A DNA stretch of 64,000 nucleotides from Pseudomonadota bacterium (GCA_023402015.1 JAEXCU010000011.1:10226-74225); one strand, 5' to 3'; counted from the first letter of the stretch, positions 50,918 to 60,118 are shown. The notes: generated by a model not told the origin, from the sequence alone. Translations and numbers: made by a program.

Positions 50918-53562
50918 TGAATCGCATGATATGTTGTACCACCAAAATTTACATTTATCGCATTTTGGGAATTTCCGGCGGCCAAACTGCCATAGCAAAC
51001 CTGGGATGCATAACCAACACCCAATGCGTGGTCGGTTTGTTTTGCTGAATACAGCGGAACTGTAATTCCATTACCCATTTTTAATTGTGTTATTCCGGCC
51101 CTACACAATTGGGCGCAGACATTTTGCGATGTCAGATTGTATCCAGAATCACATACCCACGGGCAACTGTTGGATGCCGCGTTGGACGTATATGATGAAT
51201 TGGCAATTTTGTTTGTGCATGCCACACATGCGGATGCGCCACCCGCACTGTATTTTCCAACCGCACATTCTGTGCATGTTGGATTTGCGGTTTTATTACC
51301 CGCTGCGCCATATTTGGCATTGCAATTTACATTATATGTACACGCCCGATATGCCGAACCAGAATAATATTCATGGGCATTGACCACCGTGGTGGTACCG
51401 CCTGAAATTGATTTGGCCGTGCAACTGATATAACAATCACCAATTTCATCGCGTCCATTGTCAGAACCAGATGCCGTCGGTGGGCACGTTTTGCGTGAAT
51501 TATCCCCCGGGCAATAATATCCACTTTCGCATGCGGTGCATGTGCCATTGGCATTTTTATAAAAGCCAGGGTTGCATGTTATTGTTATATCGCAGGTGGA
51601 TTCCGCCGCACTGCACGAACCACCGTAATATTCTGTGCCAGATGTGGACGACGAACCGTGGGTGCATGTTGCATTTGCGGGACATGTCTGTTGTGTGCAT
51701 GCGCGTGTGCATGATTTCCAACATGCCCCAATGCCCCCGGTGGTGCCATTGGCACTGTTGGGATACGTCGCCGGGCATCCGGCGCATGCCCCAGACGACA
51801 AATAATATCCGTCATTACAACTGGCGGCGACGCACGATGTGCTGCACACGCCATAACTGCTGCACCCGGTGCACGATGCACCCGCGGACGAACACGCACT
51901 GTTGGTATAATTTCCGTTGCATGTTTTTGTGCCCGCGGGACAAGACACGCTGTATGCATTTGCAACACTGTTTGACGGCGTGCATGACGTGGTGGATGAC
52001 CGGTTGGCAACACTGGTGCAAACAGTATTGCATGAACATCCCGATGCGGTCGCAGTGTATCCGGTTTCGCAACTGTATGTCCATGCACCATATGACCAAT
52101 CACCACAACTGGCCGATCCGGTGCATGCGGACGCAGACGTACTGCCCGCGGGACTGGTGGTGCGATAACATGTGCGCGATTTGCTGCGACTGCGCGTGCC
52201 ACCCGTGGTGGATTCACTATCCGTGCCGGTTTCGGTAAATGAAACGGATGAACATGCGGCGCATGAACTGCCCGATTTATAGTAATTCGCATTACATTGC
52301 CATGGACAATTATCTTCAACCGCATACATGGATGACGGTGTACTATAACTGGTGTATGTGGCGTTGGCCGGTGCATTGGTACATGCCGTACAAATGTTGT
52401 ACCAATCGTTAAAATTCAACGGGTCAGACGCATAATATCCCGTACGACACCAATCATAATGGGTATAATTGTTTCCACTGGGGCCGTTATAACATGTGGT
52501 CTGATTTAAATATTGTATTCTGGTACTGTCGCTAAGGTACCAGTTGCAAATACAATCTGACGAACTGACTGCATGTTCATAATCAGACCAACTGCCACTG
52601 GACAAACTGACAATGCTTTCCGGTGTTGGCGAACCGGATTTTACCGTGCTGGCGCATGTTGCGCGGTTTGTGCCACCGGTACAATAATTACCACTGCCAC
52701 AGGCGGCGCAAGATGTATTGCCATTTGCGCTGGATCCGTAATATCCAGCATTACATGACCATGGGCATGAATTGGCCGTCGCAGAACCAACGTATTCAGA
52801 ATTTGCAGGCTTGTTGCTGCAACTGTTCAGGCCATAACCATTGCTTAAATTCCCCTCGGCAACACTGCTGAATCCGGGGCAATAACTGCCCGACGGGCAT
52901 GAACCACATGCCGAACCATTCCAATATGTTCCGGCCGGACACGTTATATATCGCGTGCCACCGGTGCATGTGCCCCACGAGGAACAACCACTGCACGATG
53001 CGCCGGCCGACGAACAATCACCATTTGTGTAATTACCCGCACATATCTGATATGCGCCGGAATAAGAACACGTTCCCCCTGATACAGAACATGACCGCGT
53101 ACACGATTGGGTGGACGCGCGATTTGCGACACTGGTGCATGGCGTAGTGCAAACGCATGAATTATTGCTGTTGGTGTATCCACTGTTGCATGATGAAACA
53201 TAACATGTTCCGGTGGATGTACGCCCCCATGATGAACACCCCGTACATGACCCGGTACAGTTATCGCCACCGGTGTAATAACCATTACAGGTGTTGGTAT
53301 ATGACCGCGTCCCGGCGCCGTTTGTTATACCGCAAGATTCGCTGCCTGATGATGTACTGGACGAATTGGGCGTGCTGGTACACGTATTTGTGCAACATAC
53401 CGGGGCGTTCGTTCCACCCGCACATGTACAACCCGACGGACACGACGAACATGAATTACCGGCCGTCGTTCCGTTCAAATAGTACCCCGCATTACACGAT
53501 GTATATTTCTTATACGTAGGGCAAGAATACCCAGCCGCACCAGCAACGGAAACACTTAACAA
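50914..53562 (-). CDS. Giant Cys-rich repeat protein (family member 9), TTG start
   Basis: 882 residues from TTG 53562, with over 130 cysteines by rough count. Repeated modules: GYYLNGTTAGNSCSSCPSGC, CTSVANRxST(T/Q)SCT, CAGNYTNGDCSSAGASCSGC, CxxGYYSSxxGxTSCAACGSG, plus linkers of Ser/Gly/Thr. The C-terminal 70 residues differ (CRAGITQLKMGNGITVPLYS, ending TTYHAIQ) and may be a separate folded domain. The frame continues upstream to a stop codon at 53607-53605, with a signal-like sequence PNLNDRFFFSLTFLLLSVSVAGAAG but no ATG, GTG or TTG before 53562. Looks like an extracellular matrix or receptor-like protein. Function unknown. Confidence 0.72.
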   Translation of the reverse strand: MLSVSVAGAAGYSCPTYKKYTSCNAGYYLNGTTAGNSCSSCPSGCTCAGGTNAPVCCTNTCTSTPNSSSTSSGSESCGITNGAGTRSYTNTCNGYYTGGDNCTGSCTGCSSWGRTSTGTCYVSSCNSGYTNSNNSCVCTTPCTSVANRASTQSCTRSCSVSGGTCSYSGAYQICAGNYTNGDCSSAGASCSGCSSWGTCTGGTRYITCPAGTYWNGSACGSCPSGSYCPGFSSVAEGNLSNGYGLNSCSNKPANSEYVGSATANSCPWSCNAGYYGSSANGNTSCAACGSGNYCTGGTNRATCASTVKSGSPTPESIVSLSSGSWSDYEHAVSSSDCICNWYLSDSTRIQYLNQTTCYNGPSGNNYTHYDWCRTGYYASDPLNFNDWYNICTACTNAPANATYTSYSTPSSMYAVEDNCPWQCNANYYKSGSSCAACSSVSFTETGTDSESTTGGTRSRSKSRTCYRTTSPAGSTSASACTGSASCGDWSYGAWTYSCETGYTATASGCSCNTVCTSVANRSSTTSCTPSNSVANAYSVSCPAGTKTCNGNYTNSACSSAGASCTGCSSYGVCSTSCVAASCNDGYYLSSGACAGCPATYPNSANGTTGGIGACWKSCTRACTQQTCPANATCTHGSSSTSGTEYYGGSCSAAESTCDITITCNPGFYKNANGTCTACESGYYCPGDNSRKTCPPTASGSDNGRDEIGDCYISCTAKSISGGTTTVVNAHEYYSGSAYRACTYNVNCNAKYGAAGNKTANPTCTECAVGKYSAGGASACVACTNKIANSSYTSNAASNSCPWVCDSGYNLTSQNVCAQLCRAGITQLKMGNGITVPLYSAKQTDHALGVGYASQVCYGSLAAGNSQNAINVNFGGTTYHAIQ

Positions 53563-53589
53563 CAGAAACGTTAAAGAGAAAAAAAAGCG

Positions 53590-53690
53590 GTCGTTTAAAT
53601 TAGGCTATCACAGGGGGAACAAATGACGCAGAAATTGGGGATTTTTTGTAAACCAAATATTACGAATATAATCCACCATTTGGATTAGGC
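53590..53690 (-). ncRNA. Type 2 leader element, copy 4
   Basis: On the minus strand: box 1 GCCTAATCCAAAT (53690-53678), box 2 GCCTAATTTAAAC (53605-53593), 85 bp apart, with CCAATTTCTGCGTC between. The complementary strand carries GGGGGAACAAATGACGCAGAAA opening a 21-codon frame (53623-53688) whose stop lies in box 1. Confidence 0.62.
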
Positions 53691-53716
53691 CAGGCATTTT
53701 GCCCTACATGCCAGGC

Positions 53717-53745
53717 ATTATATAGAATTTTAACACATTTGACAA
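53717..53745 (-). promoter_or_regulatory. Promoter of the 882-residue gene
   Basis: Minus strand: TTGTCA (53745-53740), 17 bases, TATAAT (53722-53717), about 27 bases before box 1 of the type 2 element. Confidence 0.8.
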
Positions 53746-53794
53746 GATTAAATTTTCGGAATAGATACGTACCAAAACTGCGGTTTTCCGGTGC

Positions 53795-53842
53795 AAAAAA
53801 CCGCCCAGATTCCTAATTTGTGGAAAAACTGGGCGGTTTTTA
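53795..53842. terminator. Terminator after the secretin gene
   Basis: AAAACCGCCCAG/CTGGGCGGTTTT with a 24-base loop and T tract on the minus-strand side. Confidence 0.8.
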
Positions 53843-53869
53843 TATTTTTTATGCAAAATAATGCATTTT

Positions 53870-55498
53870 TTAATTCAACGGCGCGCCCCAATGTTGCTGG
53901 ATACTGCGTTCTGCATCCATTGGGCTTACCAATACCTGGGGCGTCAAAATCACGACCAGAACATCACGCTGGGCCGATGTTTCGCGCGAACCTGACAACG
54001 CCATAAAGTCCGGGTCGCCCAAACCATAACGTGTATCGGAATTGCTTTGCTTTTCAAATCCGGATACAACCAGCATCTGGCCCGATTCCATAATTACTTC
54101 CTGCATGAATGAACGTTCTTCAACCTCGGGCAATTGCAGGGTTACTTCGCCAATTGTCTGGGTTGACATTTTCAGCAATTCACGCACCGACATTCTGAAC
54201 AACAGCAATATTTTGCCATTTTCCAAAACATTGGGCAGCAACTGCATTGAAAATCCGGTTTCCAAATCGTCCTGGTCAACGGTGGATGATTCAACGGTTG
54301 TAAAGTTGCGGGATTCAAATCGTTTGATGTACCCGGTTGTACGCGTGTTGTTTACCGGCGCAACGCGGTTGCTGCGCGTGGTGACACCAACGTTTGTAAC
54401 CAATGATACTTTGCCCTGCTTGGCCAATGCCTGAATTAATGCATTACTGCCTGCGGCACCTGACAACGAACCATTTTGAATTTGATCCTGGGTGTATGCA
54501 CCGGCAACTTCCTGGCCATTTTCCATGTGGGTTGCACCCGTCATTGCTGATACAGTATTGGACAAAACCGCAATGTTCATGGAACTGGCCTCGGTTGATG
54601 CCAAATTATTTTTCGGGTTTGCAACCAAATTTAATCCTGATGCAGAATTAATCGCCGCGGCCAAATTCAAACCGAACGCAGAATCATTTGCGATTGAAAC
54701 CTGTAATACTTTGACGTCGATTGTCACCAACTGCGACAAACGTTTGTTCTGGCGCGCAATGTATTCACCCACGCGTGATAAAACAGACGGTGGCGCGGTA
54801 ACGGTAATTGTTCCCAAACTGCGCGAAACGGTAAAGTCCGCATTGTCGGCCTTGCCAATAATGCCAGAAATGGCGTTTTCAACCTCGTCCCATTCTTTTA
54901 ATGTAGATTCCAAAGACACCTGATTTCCGTCATCTGTCTGGACAGCCGTCTGATATGAAATTTCCGTCCCCAGTGCATATAATGTATATGTCTTGGTTTC
55001 TGTTTCATAAAAAACAATCGCGTTTTTATCATAATACCACAGCAAGTCTAAATCCGTCGCCACCTGGGACAACAGACCGGACAATTTGCCGGTGTACGCA
55101 ATGTTCATCAATTTTTTTAATTTTTCAGAATTTACCTGGCTGTCAATTTTCACAGGTATGCCAGTTATGGAATTAATGTCATTTGCCAAAACCTGCAAAC
55201 TGACCGGTTCGTTCAGCAAAATTGTAATACCAGTATCTGTTTCAAACCGCGCAGGCAAATTATTTCTGTGTTCCAAAATTGTGGATTTATTCCCCAGCCA
55301 TACACCCTCAGACATGGAAACGGTATCACCACTGGCCACCTTGGCACGTGGATTTTTGGCCATTTCAAACGCATCGTATGCGTTGATAAAATCCTGGTCC
55401 ACGGACGCCGCAACCTTTGCAGATTCCTTGGTGGTGCACCCTGTCAGCATCGCCGTCAGCACAGTGCACATAACAAAAAAATTAATTGGTTTTGACAT
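53870..55498 (-). CDS. Type IVb pilus secretin-like lipoprotein (PilN type)
   Basis: 542 residues with lipobox LTGC (Cys 21). Several N-terminal domains (GITILLNEPVSLQVLANDINSITGIPV resembles an STN/N0 fold), then a secretin C-domain: LLPNVLENGKILLLFRMSVREL, QLPEVEERSFMQEVIMESGQMLVVSGFE, AQRDVLVVILTPQVL. Outer-membrane channel of a type IVb pilus or related type II secretion-like system. It lies 33 bases after a TcpQ-type gene, the normal pairing in such pili, and a PilS-like pilin is at 33951. Confidence 0.85.
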   Translation of the reverse strand: MSKPINFFVMCTVLTAMLTGCTTKESAKVAASVDQDFINAYDAFEMAKNPRAKVASGDTVSMSEGVWLGNKSTILEHRNNLPARFETDTGITILLNEPVSLQVLANDINSITGIPVKIDSQVNSEKLKKLMNIAYTGKLSGLLSQVATDLDLLWYYDKNAIVFYETETKTYTLYALGTEISYQTAVQTDDGNQVSLESTLKEWDEVENAISGIIGKADNADFTVSRSLGTITVTAPPSVLSRVGEYIARQNKRLSQLVTIDVKVLQVSIANDSAFGLNLAAAINSASGLNLVANPKNNLASTEASSMNIAVLSNTVSAMTGATHMENGQEVAGAYTQDQIQNGSLSGAAGSNALIQALAKQGKVSLVTNVGVTTRSNRVAPVNNTRTTGYIKRFESRNFTTVESSTVDQDDLETGFSMQLLPNVLENGKILLLFRMSVRELLKMSTQTIGEVTLQLPEVEERSFMQEVIMESGQMLVVSGFEKQSNSDTRYGLGDPDFMALSGSRETSAQRDVLVVILTPQVLVSPMDAERSIQQHWGAPLN

Positions 55499-55531
55499 CC
55501 ATTATCTCCTCAATCTGTGCCCGATTATATC

Positions 55532-56446
55532 TTATTCTTCGGCCGTAGAAATTACCAGAACACGATTTCCCTTGTAAAATTTGGCATATGGCACCGGTGT
55601 TGCGCGACCAAAATTGCGCACCAATGCAGACGCAACATCAACAAAGCGTCCCTTGAAGACAGCGCTTGCCTCAATCGGGTATTCACGCGATGTCGCCCAT
55701 ACCAAATCCCATCCTTCTTTATCACACCAGTTTTGTAAAACTTCGTGCAGGGATTGACCACTGGCGACAACCCACGAACGAACCTGATCCATCAGCATCG
55801 GTGCCGGTTCGGCATCTGCGGAAATATCCACAGAAATTTCTTCTTCGCTAACTTCGCCATTTGCATTTTCTGTCTGGGTCATACCCATTTTTGCCGCGAA
55901 CGCCGCATATCCATCGGCGTATTTACCGCAATTGCCACGACCACTGCGCGACACAGTTAAAACATCACCACCGTCATCTTCCAATACTTCGCGATGCAGC
56001 AACGGCATTTCCGAACCGTTATTGCATTCATCGTCAAATCCGACAGGGATTTGCGTACCATGCAACATGTTTGCCCCGCCCGACCATCCACCGAAATCGC
56101 CACGTGCACCCAAATTGAAATTATTTTCAACAACCAAATCCGCCCCGATTTTAGATACAATGCGAATATTGTCAGAATCTTTATTTTTAGAACACGCCCC
56201 GTCTTCACATGCAACAACAACGTCGGCATCAGATCCAGTTAACGGCCACACCGGCACCGGCGCAGGCTGGGCAACGGTTTCTTGAACCTGATACGACGTG
56301 TCGTATTCAACATATTGATTTTCGTCAATTGTTTTGTCCTGGGTGTAAAAAACCTCTGACGTAACAACCTGGGGCAAATTTTGCGCGGCAAAACAATACC
56401 CTGCGGCAGTTGCAAACATGGCGACAATAAGAATCTTGCGGAACAT
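55532..56446 (-). CDS. TcpQ/PilL-like pilus-secretin partner
   Basis: 304 residues from ATG 56446 (AGGAAG site; a longer open frame upstream is probably not used). Signal MFRKILIVAMFATAAGYCFA. The C-terminal 90 residues (VRSWVVASGQSLHEVLQNWCDKEGWDLVW, SAVFKGRFVDVASALVRNFG) match the TcpQ C-terminal domain, which helps secretin assembly. Cys-containing linker (CEDGACSKNKD) in the middle. Co-transcribed with the secretin. Confidence 0.8.
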   Translation of the reverse strand: MFRKILIVAMFATAAGYCFAAQNLPQVVTSEVFYTQDKTIDENQYVEYDTSYQVQETVAQPAPVPVWPLTGSDADVVVACEDGACSKNKDSDNIRIVSKIGADLVVENNFNLGARGDFGGWSGGANMLHGTQIPVGFDDECNNGSEMPLLHREVLEDDGGDVLTVSRSGRGNCGKYADGYAAFAAKMGMTQTENANGEVSEEEISVDISADAEPAPMLMDQVRSWVVASGQSLHEVLQNWCDKEGWDLVWATSREYPIEASAVFKGRFVDVASALVRNFGRATPVPYAKFYKGNRVLVISTAEE

Positions 56447-56630
56447 AAAAACTTCCTTTCCTGAATGTTTTTCGTATTTATTATGCTTATTATAACAATT
56501 TGACCGAATCTGTGCAAGATTAAAACGCACATAAATCAACCACGATTTGAAATATCACCAAGATAAAATCGCACGAATCGGGAAAAAATGTTATACTGTT
56601 TTCATCAGTTTAAATTTTCAGGAGTGGTAT

Positions 56631-57179
56631 ATGCAAAATATTTTGATTTTGGTGGGAATTACCCTGGTTATTGTTATGGGTTTGGGATTGCTGTATTTCA
56701 TGGTGCGAATTAATACGCGCGTTCGGGATATGACCAAAACGCTGACGCACCAGTATAATTTGATTGTAAAAATGCAAATGGTTTTGAAAAATAAATACGC
56801 AACAAATGCCGTGGCCGAAAACGCAGAAATGATATACCAAGATTTACTGCAAAATTTAATTCCAATTATGGCTGCAATTGACATCATGCCACGAAACACG
56901 GCCGAACACCCATTATGGCGCGCCCTGGGCGGGATTTTGGATGAATACGCAAAAAATCCATTTGCATTGGAAAAACTGCGCAGATGCATTAAACTGGACG
57001 CGGAAATCGCGCGCAGTGTTGACAACTATATGAACCGTGCGGACGGATTTCTGCATCATTTGACAACAACCGAACCTGATGGAATATTGGCCGCAACGTT
57101 TACGGACGGTTTGCTGGGGCAATCGCTGACATTCTTTGCCCAGGCAAAACAATTGGCCGCGCAAAGCAACGAAATGTAA
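56631..57179 (+). CDS. Hypothetical membrane-anchored helical protein
   Basis: 182 residues: one N-terminal transmembrane helix (ILILVGITLVIVMGLGLLYFMV), then predicted cytoplasmic helices (RDMTKTLTHQYNLIVKMQMVLKN, ENAEMIYQDLLQNLIPIMAAI, AEIARSVDNYMNRADGFL). No motif recognised. It ends 8 bases before sufB and has a strong AGGAGTGG site, so it opens the suf operon. LemA-like topology is superficial only. Confidence 0.6.
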   Translation: MQNILILVGITLVIVMGLGLLYFMVRINTRVRDMTKTLTHQYNLIVKMQMVLKNKYATNAVAENAEMIYQDLLQNLIPIMAAIDIMPRNTAEHPLWRALGGILDEYAKNPFALEKLRRCIKLDAEIARSVDNYMNRADGFLHHLTTTEPDGILAATFTDGLLGQSLTFFAQAKQLAAQSNEM

Positions 57180-57187
57180 ATGATTAA

Positions 57188-58537
57188 ATGACAAAACTGT
57201 CTGAAAATCTTATTCGCGAAATATCCGCCATGCGCGATGAACCTCAGTGGTTATTGCAATGGCGATTGGCGGCGTTTCATGCATGGAAAAAAATGTCGGA
57301 ACCCCACTGGGCCGAAATTGACTATGCACCAATTGATTATGACGGTTTAAATTATTATAACGAGCCCGCACCAATTGATAATTCTGACTTAAAGGCCGCA
57401 TATGATAAAATGGGCCTGCCCGAGGCGGAACAACGCGCCCTGATGGGCATGGCGACCGACACGGTTATTGACAGTAAATCTGTTCATACGTCATATACGG
57501 CGGAACTGAATAAACTGGGGATTATTTTTCTGCCTTTTTCCGATGCAGTAAAACAATATCCGGATTTGGTAAGAAAATATTTGGGAACGGTTGTTCCGGC
57601 CACAGATAACTTTTATGCGGCCTTAAATGCGGCGGTATTTTCAGACGGAACATTTGTTTACGTCCCACCAAATACAAAATGCCCAATTGATTTGGCCAGT
57701 TATTTCAGAATTCAAACCGCAAAAATTGGCCAGTTTGAACGTACACTGATTATCGCCGATGCCGGTGCAACACTGTCATATATGGAAGGTTGCAGCGCCC
57801 CGCGCCGTCCCAACCATCAGTTGCACAGCGGGGTTGTTGAAATCATTGCACATGAAAATGCAACGGTAAAATATGCAACGGTGCAAAATTGGTATGCAGG
57901 GGATTTCGCCACATACAGCGATTCTGGGCATAAAAAAACCGCGTATCGTGGCGGCATTTTAAACTTTGTCAGCAAACGCGGTCGCGCAGATAAAAATGCC
58001 ACAATTGATTGGACCCAGGTTGAAATCGGATCTGCCATGACATGGAAATATCCGTCAACAATTTTGGCGGGCGATGGCGCGCACAGTGATTTTTATTCAC
58101 TGACCATAACACGTGGCGAACAACAGGCGGACACCGGCACAAAAATGATTCATATTGGCAATGACACCGTTTCCAACATCGTGTCATATGGTGTCGCGTT
58201 GGATAAATCACGCCAAACGTTTCGCAGCCTGGTCAGTTTTTCTGGAACGGGGTGCGCGAATGCGTCCAAATGCGATACACGCCTGATTGGTGATGATGCA
58301 ATTGCAAATACTTTGCCAACAATTGTTCATGGAAATGGCGAAAACCGCCAAAGTCATGAGGCCACCACCGGTGCCATCGATGCCGCGCAATTGGAATTTT
58401 TAATGCAGGCCGGCATTGCGCGGGACGCGGCAACCGCCCTGATTATCGGTGCGGTCGCGGCGCCGATTATTTCGCGCCTGCCAATGGAATTTTTGGTTGA
58501 ATCCAAACAACTTATTCAAATGGCCTTGGCAGAATAG
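57188..58537 (+). CDS. sufB: Fe-S cluster assembly protein SufB
   Basis: 449 residues. Scaffold subunit of the SufBCD complex that builds iron-sulfur clusters. SufB rather than SufD is indicated by EPQWLLQWRLAAFHAWKKM, DSKSVHTSYTAELNKLGIIF, YMEGCSAPRRPNHQLHSGVVEI and the beta-helix run ending ISRLPMEFLVESKQLI. Functional residues of SufB (Cys in GCSAP, His in HxH region) appear present. sufC is 880 bases downstream, separated by an oppositely oriented Cys-rich gene. Confidence 0.92.
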   Translation: MTKLSENLIREISAMRDEPQWLLQWRLAAFHAWKKMSEPHWAEIDYAPIDYDGLNYYNEPAPIDNSDLKAAYDKMGLPEAEQRALMGMATDTVIDSKSVHTSYTAELNKLGIIFLPFSDAVKQYPDLVRKYLGTVVPATDNFYAALNAAVFSDGTFVYVPPNTKCPIDLASYFRIQTAKIGQFERTLIIADAGATLSYMEGCSAPRRPNHQLHSGVVEIIAHENATVKYATVQNWYAGDFATYSDSGHKKTAYRGGILNFVSKRGRADKNATIDWTQVEIGSAMTWKYPSTILAGDGAHSDFYSLTITRGEQQADTGTKMIHIGNDTVSNIVSYGVALDKSRQTFRSLVSFSGTGCANASKCDTRLIGDDAIANTLPTIVHGNGENRQSHEATTGAIDAAQLEFLMQAGIARDAATALIIGAVAAPIISRLPMEFLVESKQLIQMALAE

Positions 58538-58543
58538 TTAATA

Positions 58544-59149
58544 TTAATCTTTCACGTAATGACACATATCTGTTAAATCAAATTCACCGGTATCATCCAC
58601 ATATGGACCATCAGAATCCATCAATACACAATCTTCTATACTAAGATTAACGCCGGGCATACTATACCCATAAACCGTTTCCCCGGCCGTATTTTTAACC
58701 GACGGACATCTGGCGCACCCATTGGAACTGTTTTCACTTTCATAATATCCGTTTGCGCAGCGATACTGACTGGTGGATATCCATTCATCACATTTACATC
58801 CCGATGCCGTTTGATAAATCATTAAACCATCCCCGACGTTATACCAACGTGTGGCACTGCATGATTGCATGCAAAAACCATTCACTGTGCATTTAAACGT
58901 ACCTGTTTTGCCAATCCCCTGTGCCGCGCCGCTGGCCGTTCCACCACTGTATACATTTTGTTCGCCCGATGTACATCCTGGATAACTGCCATTACAATAT
59001 CCACCACGGTTTGCCGTCATAGATGAATTTGCATCACACCAATAACAAATGCCATTGCTATTTAGCACGCAATAATCGGCCAATGTGGCAAACGCGTTTC
59101 CCATTGTTAACCCCAGCAATATTCCAAATGTAAATATTTTCCGTATCAT
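58544..59149 (-). CDS. Cys-rich secreted protein inserted between sufB and sufC (family member 10, divergent)
   Basis: 201 residues: signal MIRKIFTFGILLGLTMGNAFA, then Cys pairs throughout (ICYWCDANSSM, FKCTVNGFCMQSCSATR, CKCDEWISTSQYRCANGYYES, CARCPSVKN), with a divergent family end (EDCVLMDSDGPYVDDTGEFDLTDMCHYVKD). Opposite strand to the suf genes; stop lies 6 bases from the sufB stop. A short in-frame-stopped peptide (ATG CCT AAT CCA AAC) lies upstream within the type 2 element, 55 bases before the real ATG. The insertion interrupts an otherwise conserved gene pair. Confidence 0.7.
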   Translation of the reverse strand: MIRKIFTFGILLGLTMGNAFATLADYCVLNSNGICYWCDANSSMTANRGGYCNGSYPGCTSGEQNVYSGGTASGAAQGIGKTGTFKCTVNGFCMQSCSATRWYNVGDGLMIYQTASGCKCDEWISTSQYRCANGYYESENSSNGCARCPSVKNTAGETVYGYSMPGVNLSIEDCVLMDSDGPYVDDTGEFDLTDMCHYVKD

Positions 59150-59170
59150 TCTCTGCCCTGTTATCCGTTA

Positions 59171-59292
59171 GTTGAATCCAAACCACCGTTTGGATTAGGC
59201 ATAAAATGACAGAAAAAATTCCCGAAAAACCGGGAATGACAAAAACAAAAAAGAAAACAAACCAAACGGTGGTTTGTTTTCAGCATAAATTC
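59171..59292 (-). ncRNA. Type 2 leader element, copy 5
   Basis: Minus strand: box 1 GCTGAAAACAAAC (59292-59280) and box 2 GCCTAATCCAAAC (59200-59188), 92 bp apart. AAACCACCGTTTGG after box 1 is perfectly complementary to CCAAACGGTGGTTT at box 2 (14 bp). A terminator-like CCCG/CGGG hairpin with T run and TTTTTCTGTC lies between. A second inverted copy GTTTGGATTCAAC abuts box 2. Confidence 0.62.
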
Positions 59293-59417
59293 ACATACAA
59301 ATTATATAATATTTTAACGTTTTTTGCCTGCGGCGTCAATACCAGAAATCATGCAATCGCAACGCGTTGCAACGGCAATAAAATATGGTATAATTAACGA
59401 GATATACAGGATAAAAA

Positions 59418-60095
59418 ATGTTGGAAATAAAAAACTTGTCCGTGTCAATGGACGGTAAAAAATTGTTAACGGATATAAACCTGACCGTGGAAACGGGTGC
59501 ACGACACCTGCTGGCGGGTCATAATGGTTCTGGAAAGTCCACATTGGCACAAACAATTGCCGGAAACCCACAATATTCCGTGGATGGCGGACAAATAATA
59601 TTAAACGGCGATGATTTAACGGGCGAAAATACAACTTCGCGTGCATTGCGCGGAATCTTTATTGGTGCGCAAAATGTGCCAGAAATACCGGGATTAACGG
59701 TTCTTAGTTTTTTAAAGCATTCAATGGCCGCGCATGCGCATTTCCAAACGGGCCGCGATTTGTCCATGGGGGAATTCTTGCAAAATCTGGAATCCGCACG
59801 TGAAAAACTGAATATTCCCAAAGAATGGCTGAACCGCAGTATAAATGTTGGCTTTTCCGGGGGCGAGCGCAAGCGACTGATGCTGTTGCGATTAATCTTA
59901 ACGGCGCCAAAATTTGCGATATTGGATGAACCAGATTCTGGGGCAGACCCAACCGTTCAAAAACAGATTGTTGCCACAATGCATAGTATGACAGATACAA
60001 CATTCTTGTTCATCAGCCACCAACAGAATTTTACAGATATGGTGCAACCAACAAACACAACCACTTTGTCGCACGGCAAAATTATGATACAATAG
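59418..60095 (+). CDS. sufC: Fe-S cluster assembly ATPase SufC
   Basis: 225-residue ABC ATPase of SufBCD: Walker A LLAGHNGSGKSTLAQTI, Q-loop-like FIGAQNVPEIPGL, signature FSGGERKRLMLLRLI, Walker B FAILDEPDSGADP, His switch ISHQQNF. Atypically short at the C-terminus compared with SufC of E. coli. sufD and sufS are not downstream; a membrane protein follows. Confidence 0.92.
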   Translation: MLEIKNLSVSMDGKKLLTDINLTVETGARHLLAGHNGSGKSTLAQTIAGNPQYSVDGGQIILNGDDLTGENTTSRALRGIFIGAQNVPEIPGLTVLSFLKHSMAAHAHFQTGRDLSMGEFLQNLESAREKLNIPKEWLNRSINVGFSGGERKRLMLLRLILTAPKFAILDEPDSGADPTVQKQIVATMHSMTDTTFLFISHQQNFTDMVQPTNTTTLSHGKIMIQ

Positions 60096-60118
60096 ACATC
60101 AAACCTAAGGAATAAATA

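Noticed and set aside
58544..59149. A transposon insertion between sufB and sufC
   Set aside because: No transposase, inverted terminal repeats or clear target duplication; only the Cys-rich gene and type 2 element.
19048..59292. Integron attC sites for the GCCTAAT/ATTAGGC boxes
   Set aside because: ATTAGGC resembles the GTTRRRY core but has the wrong first bases, boxes are in direct not inverted order, and there is no integron integrase; kept as a leader element instead.
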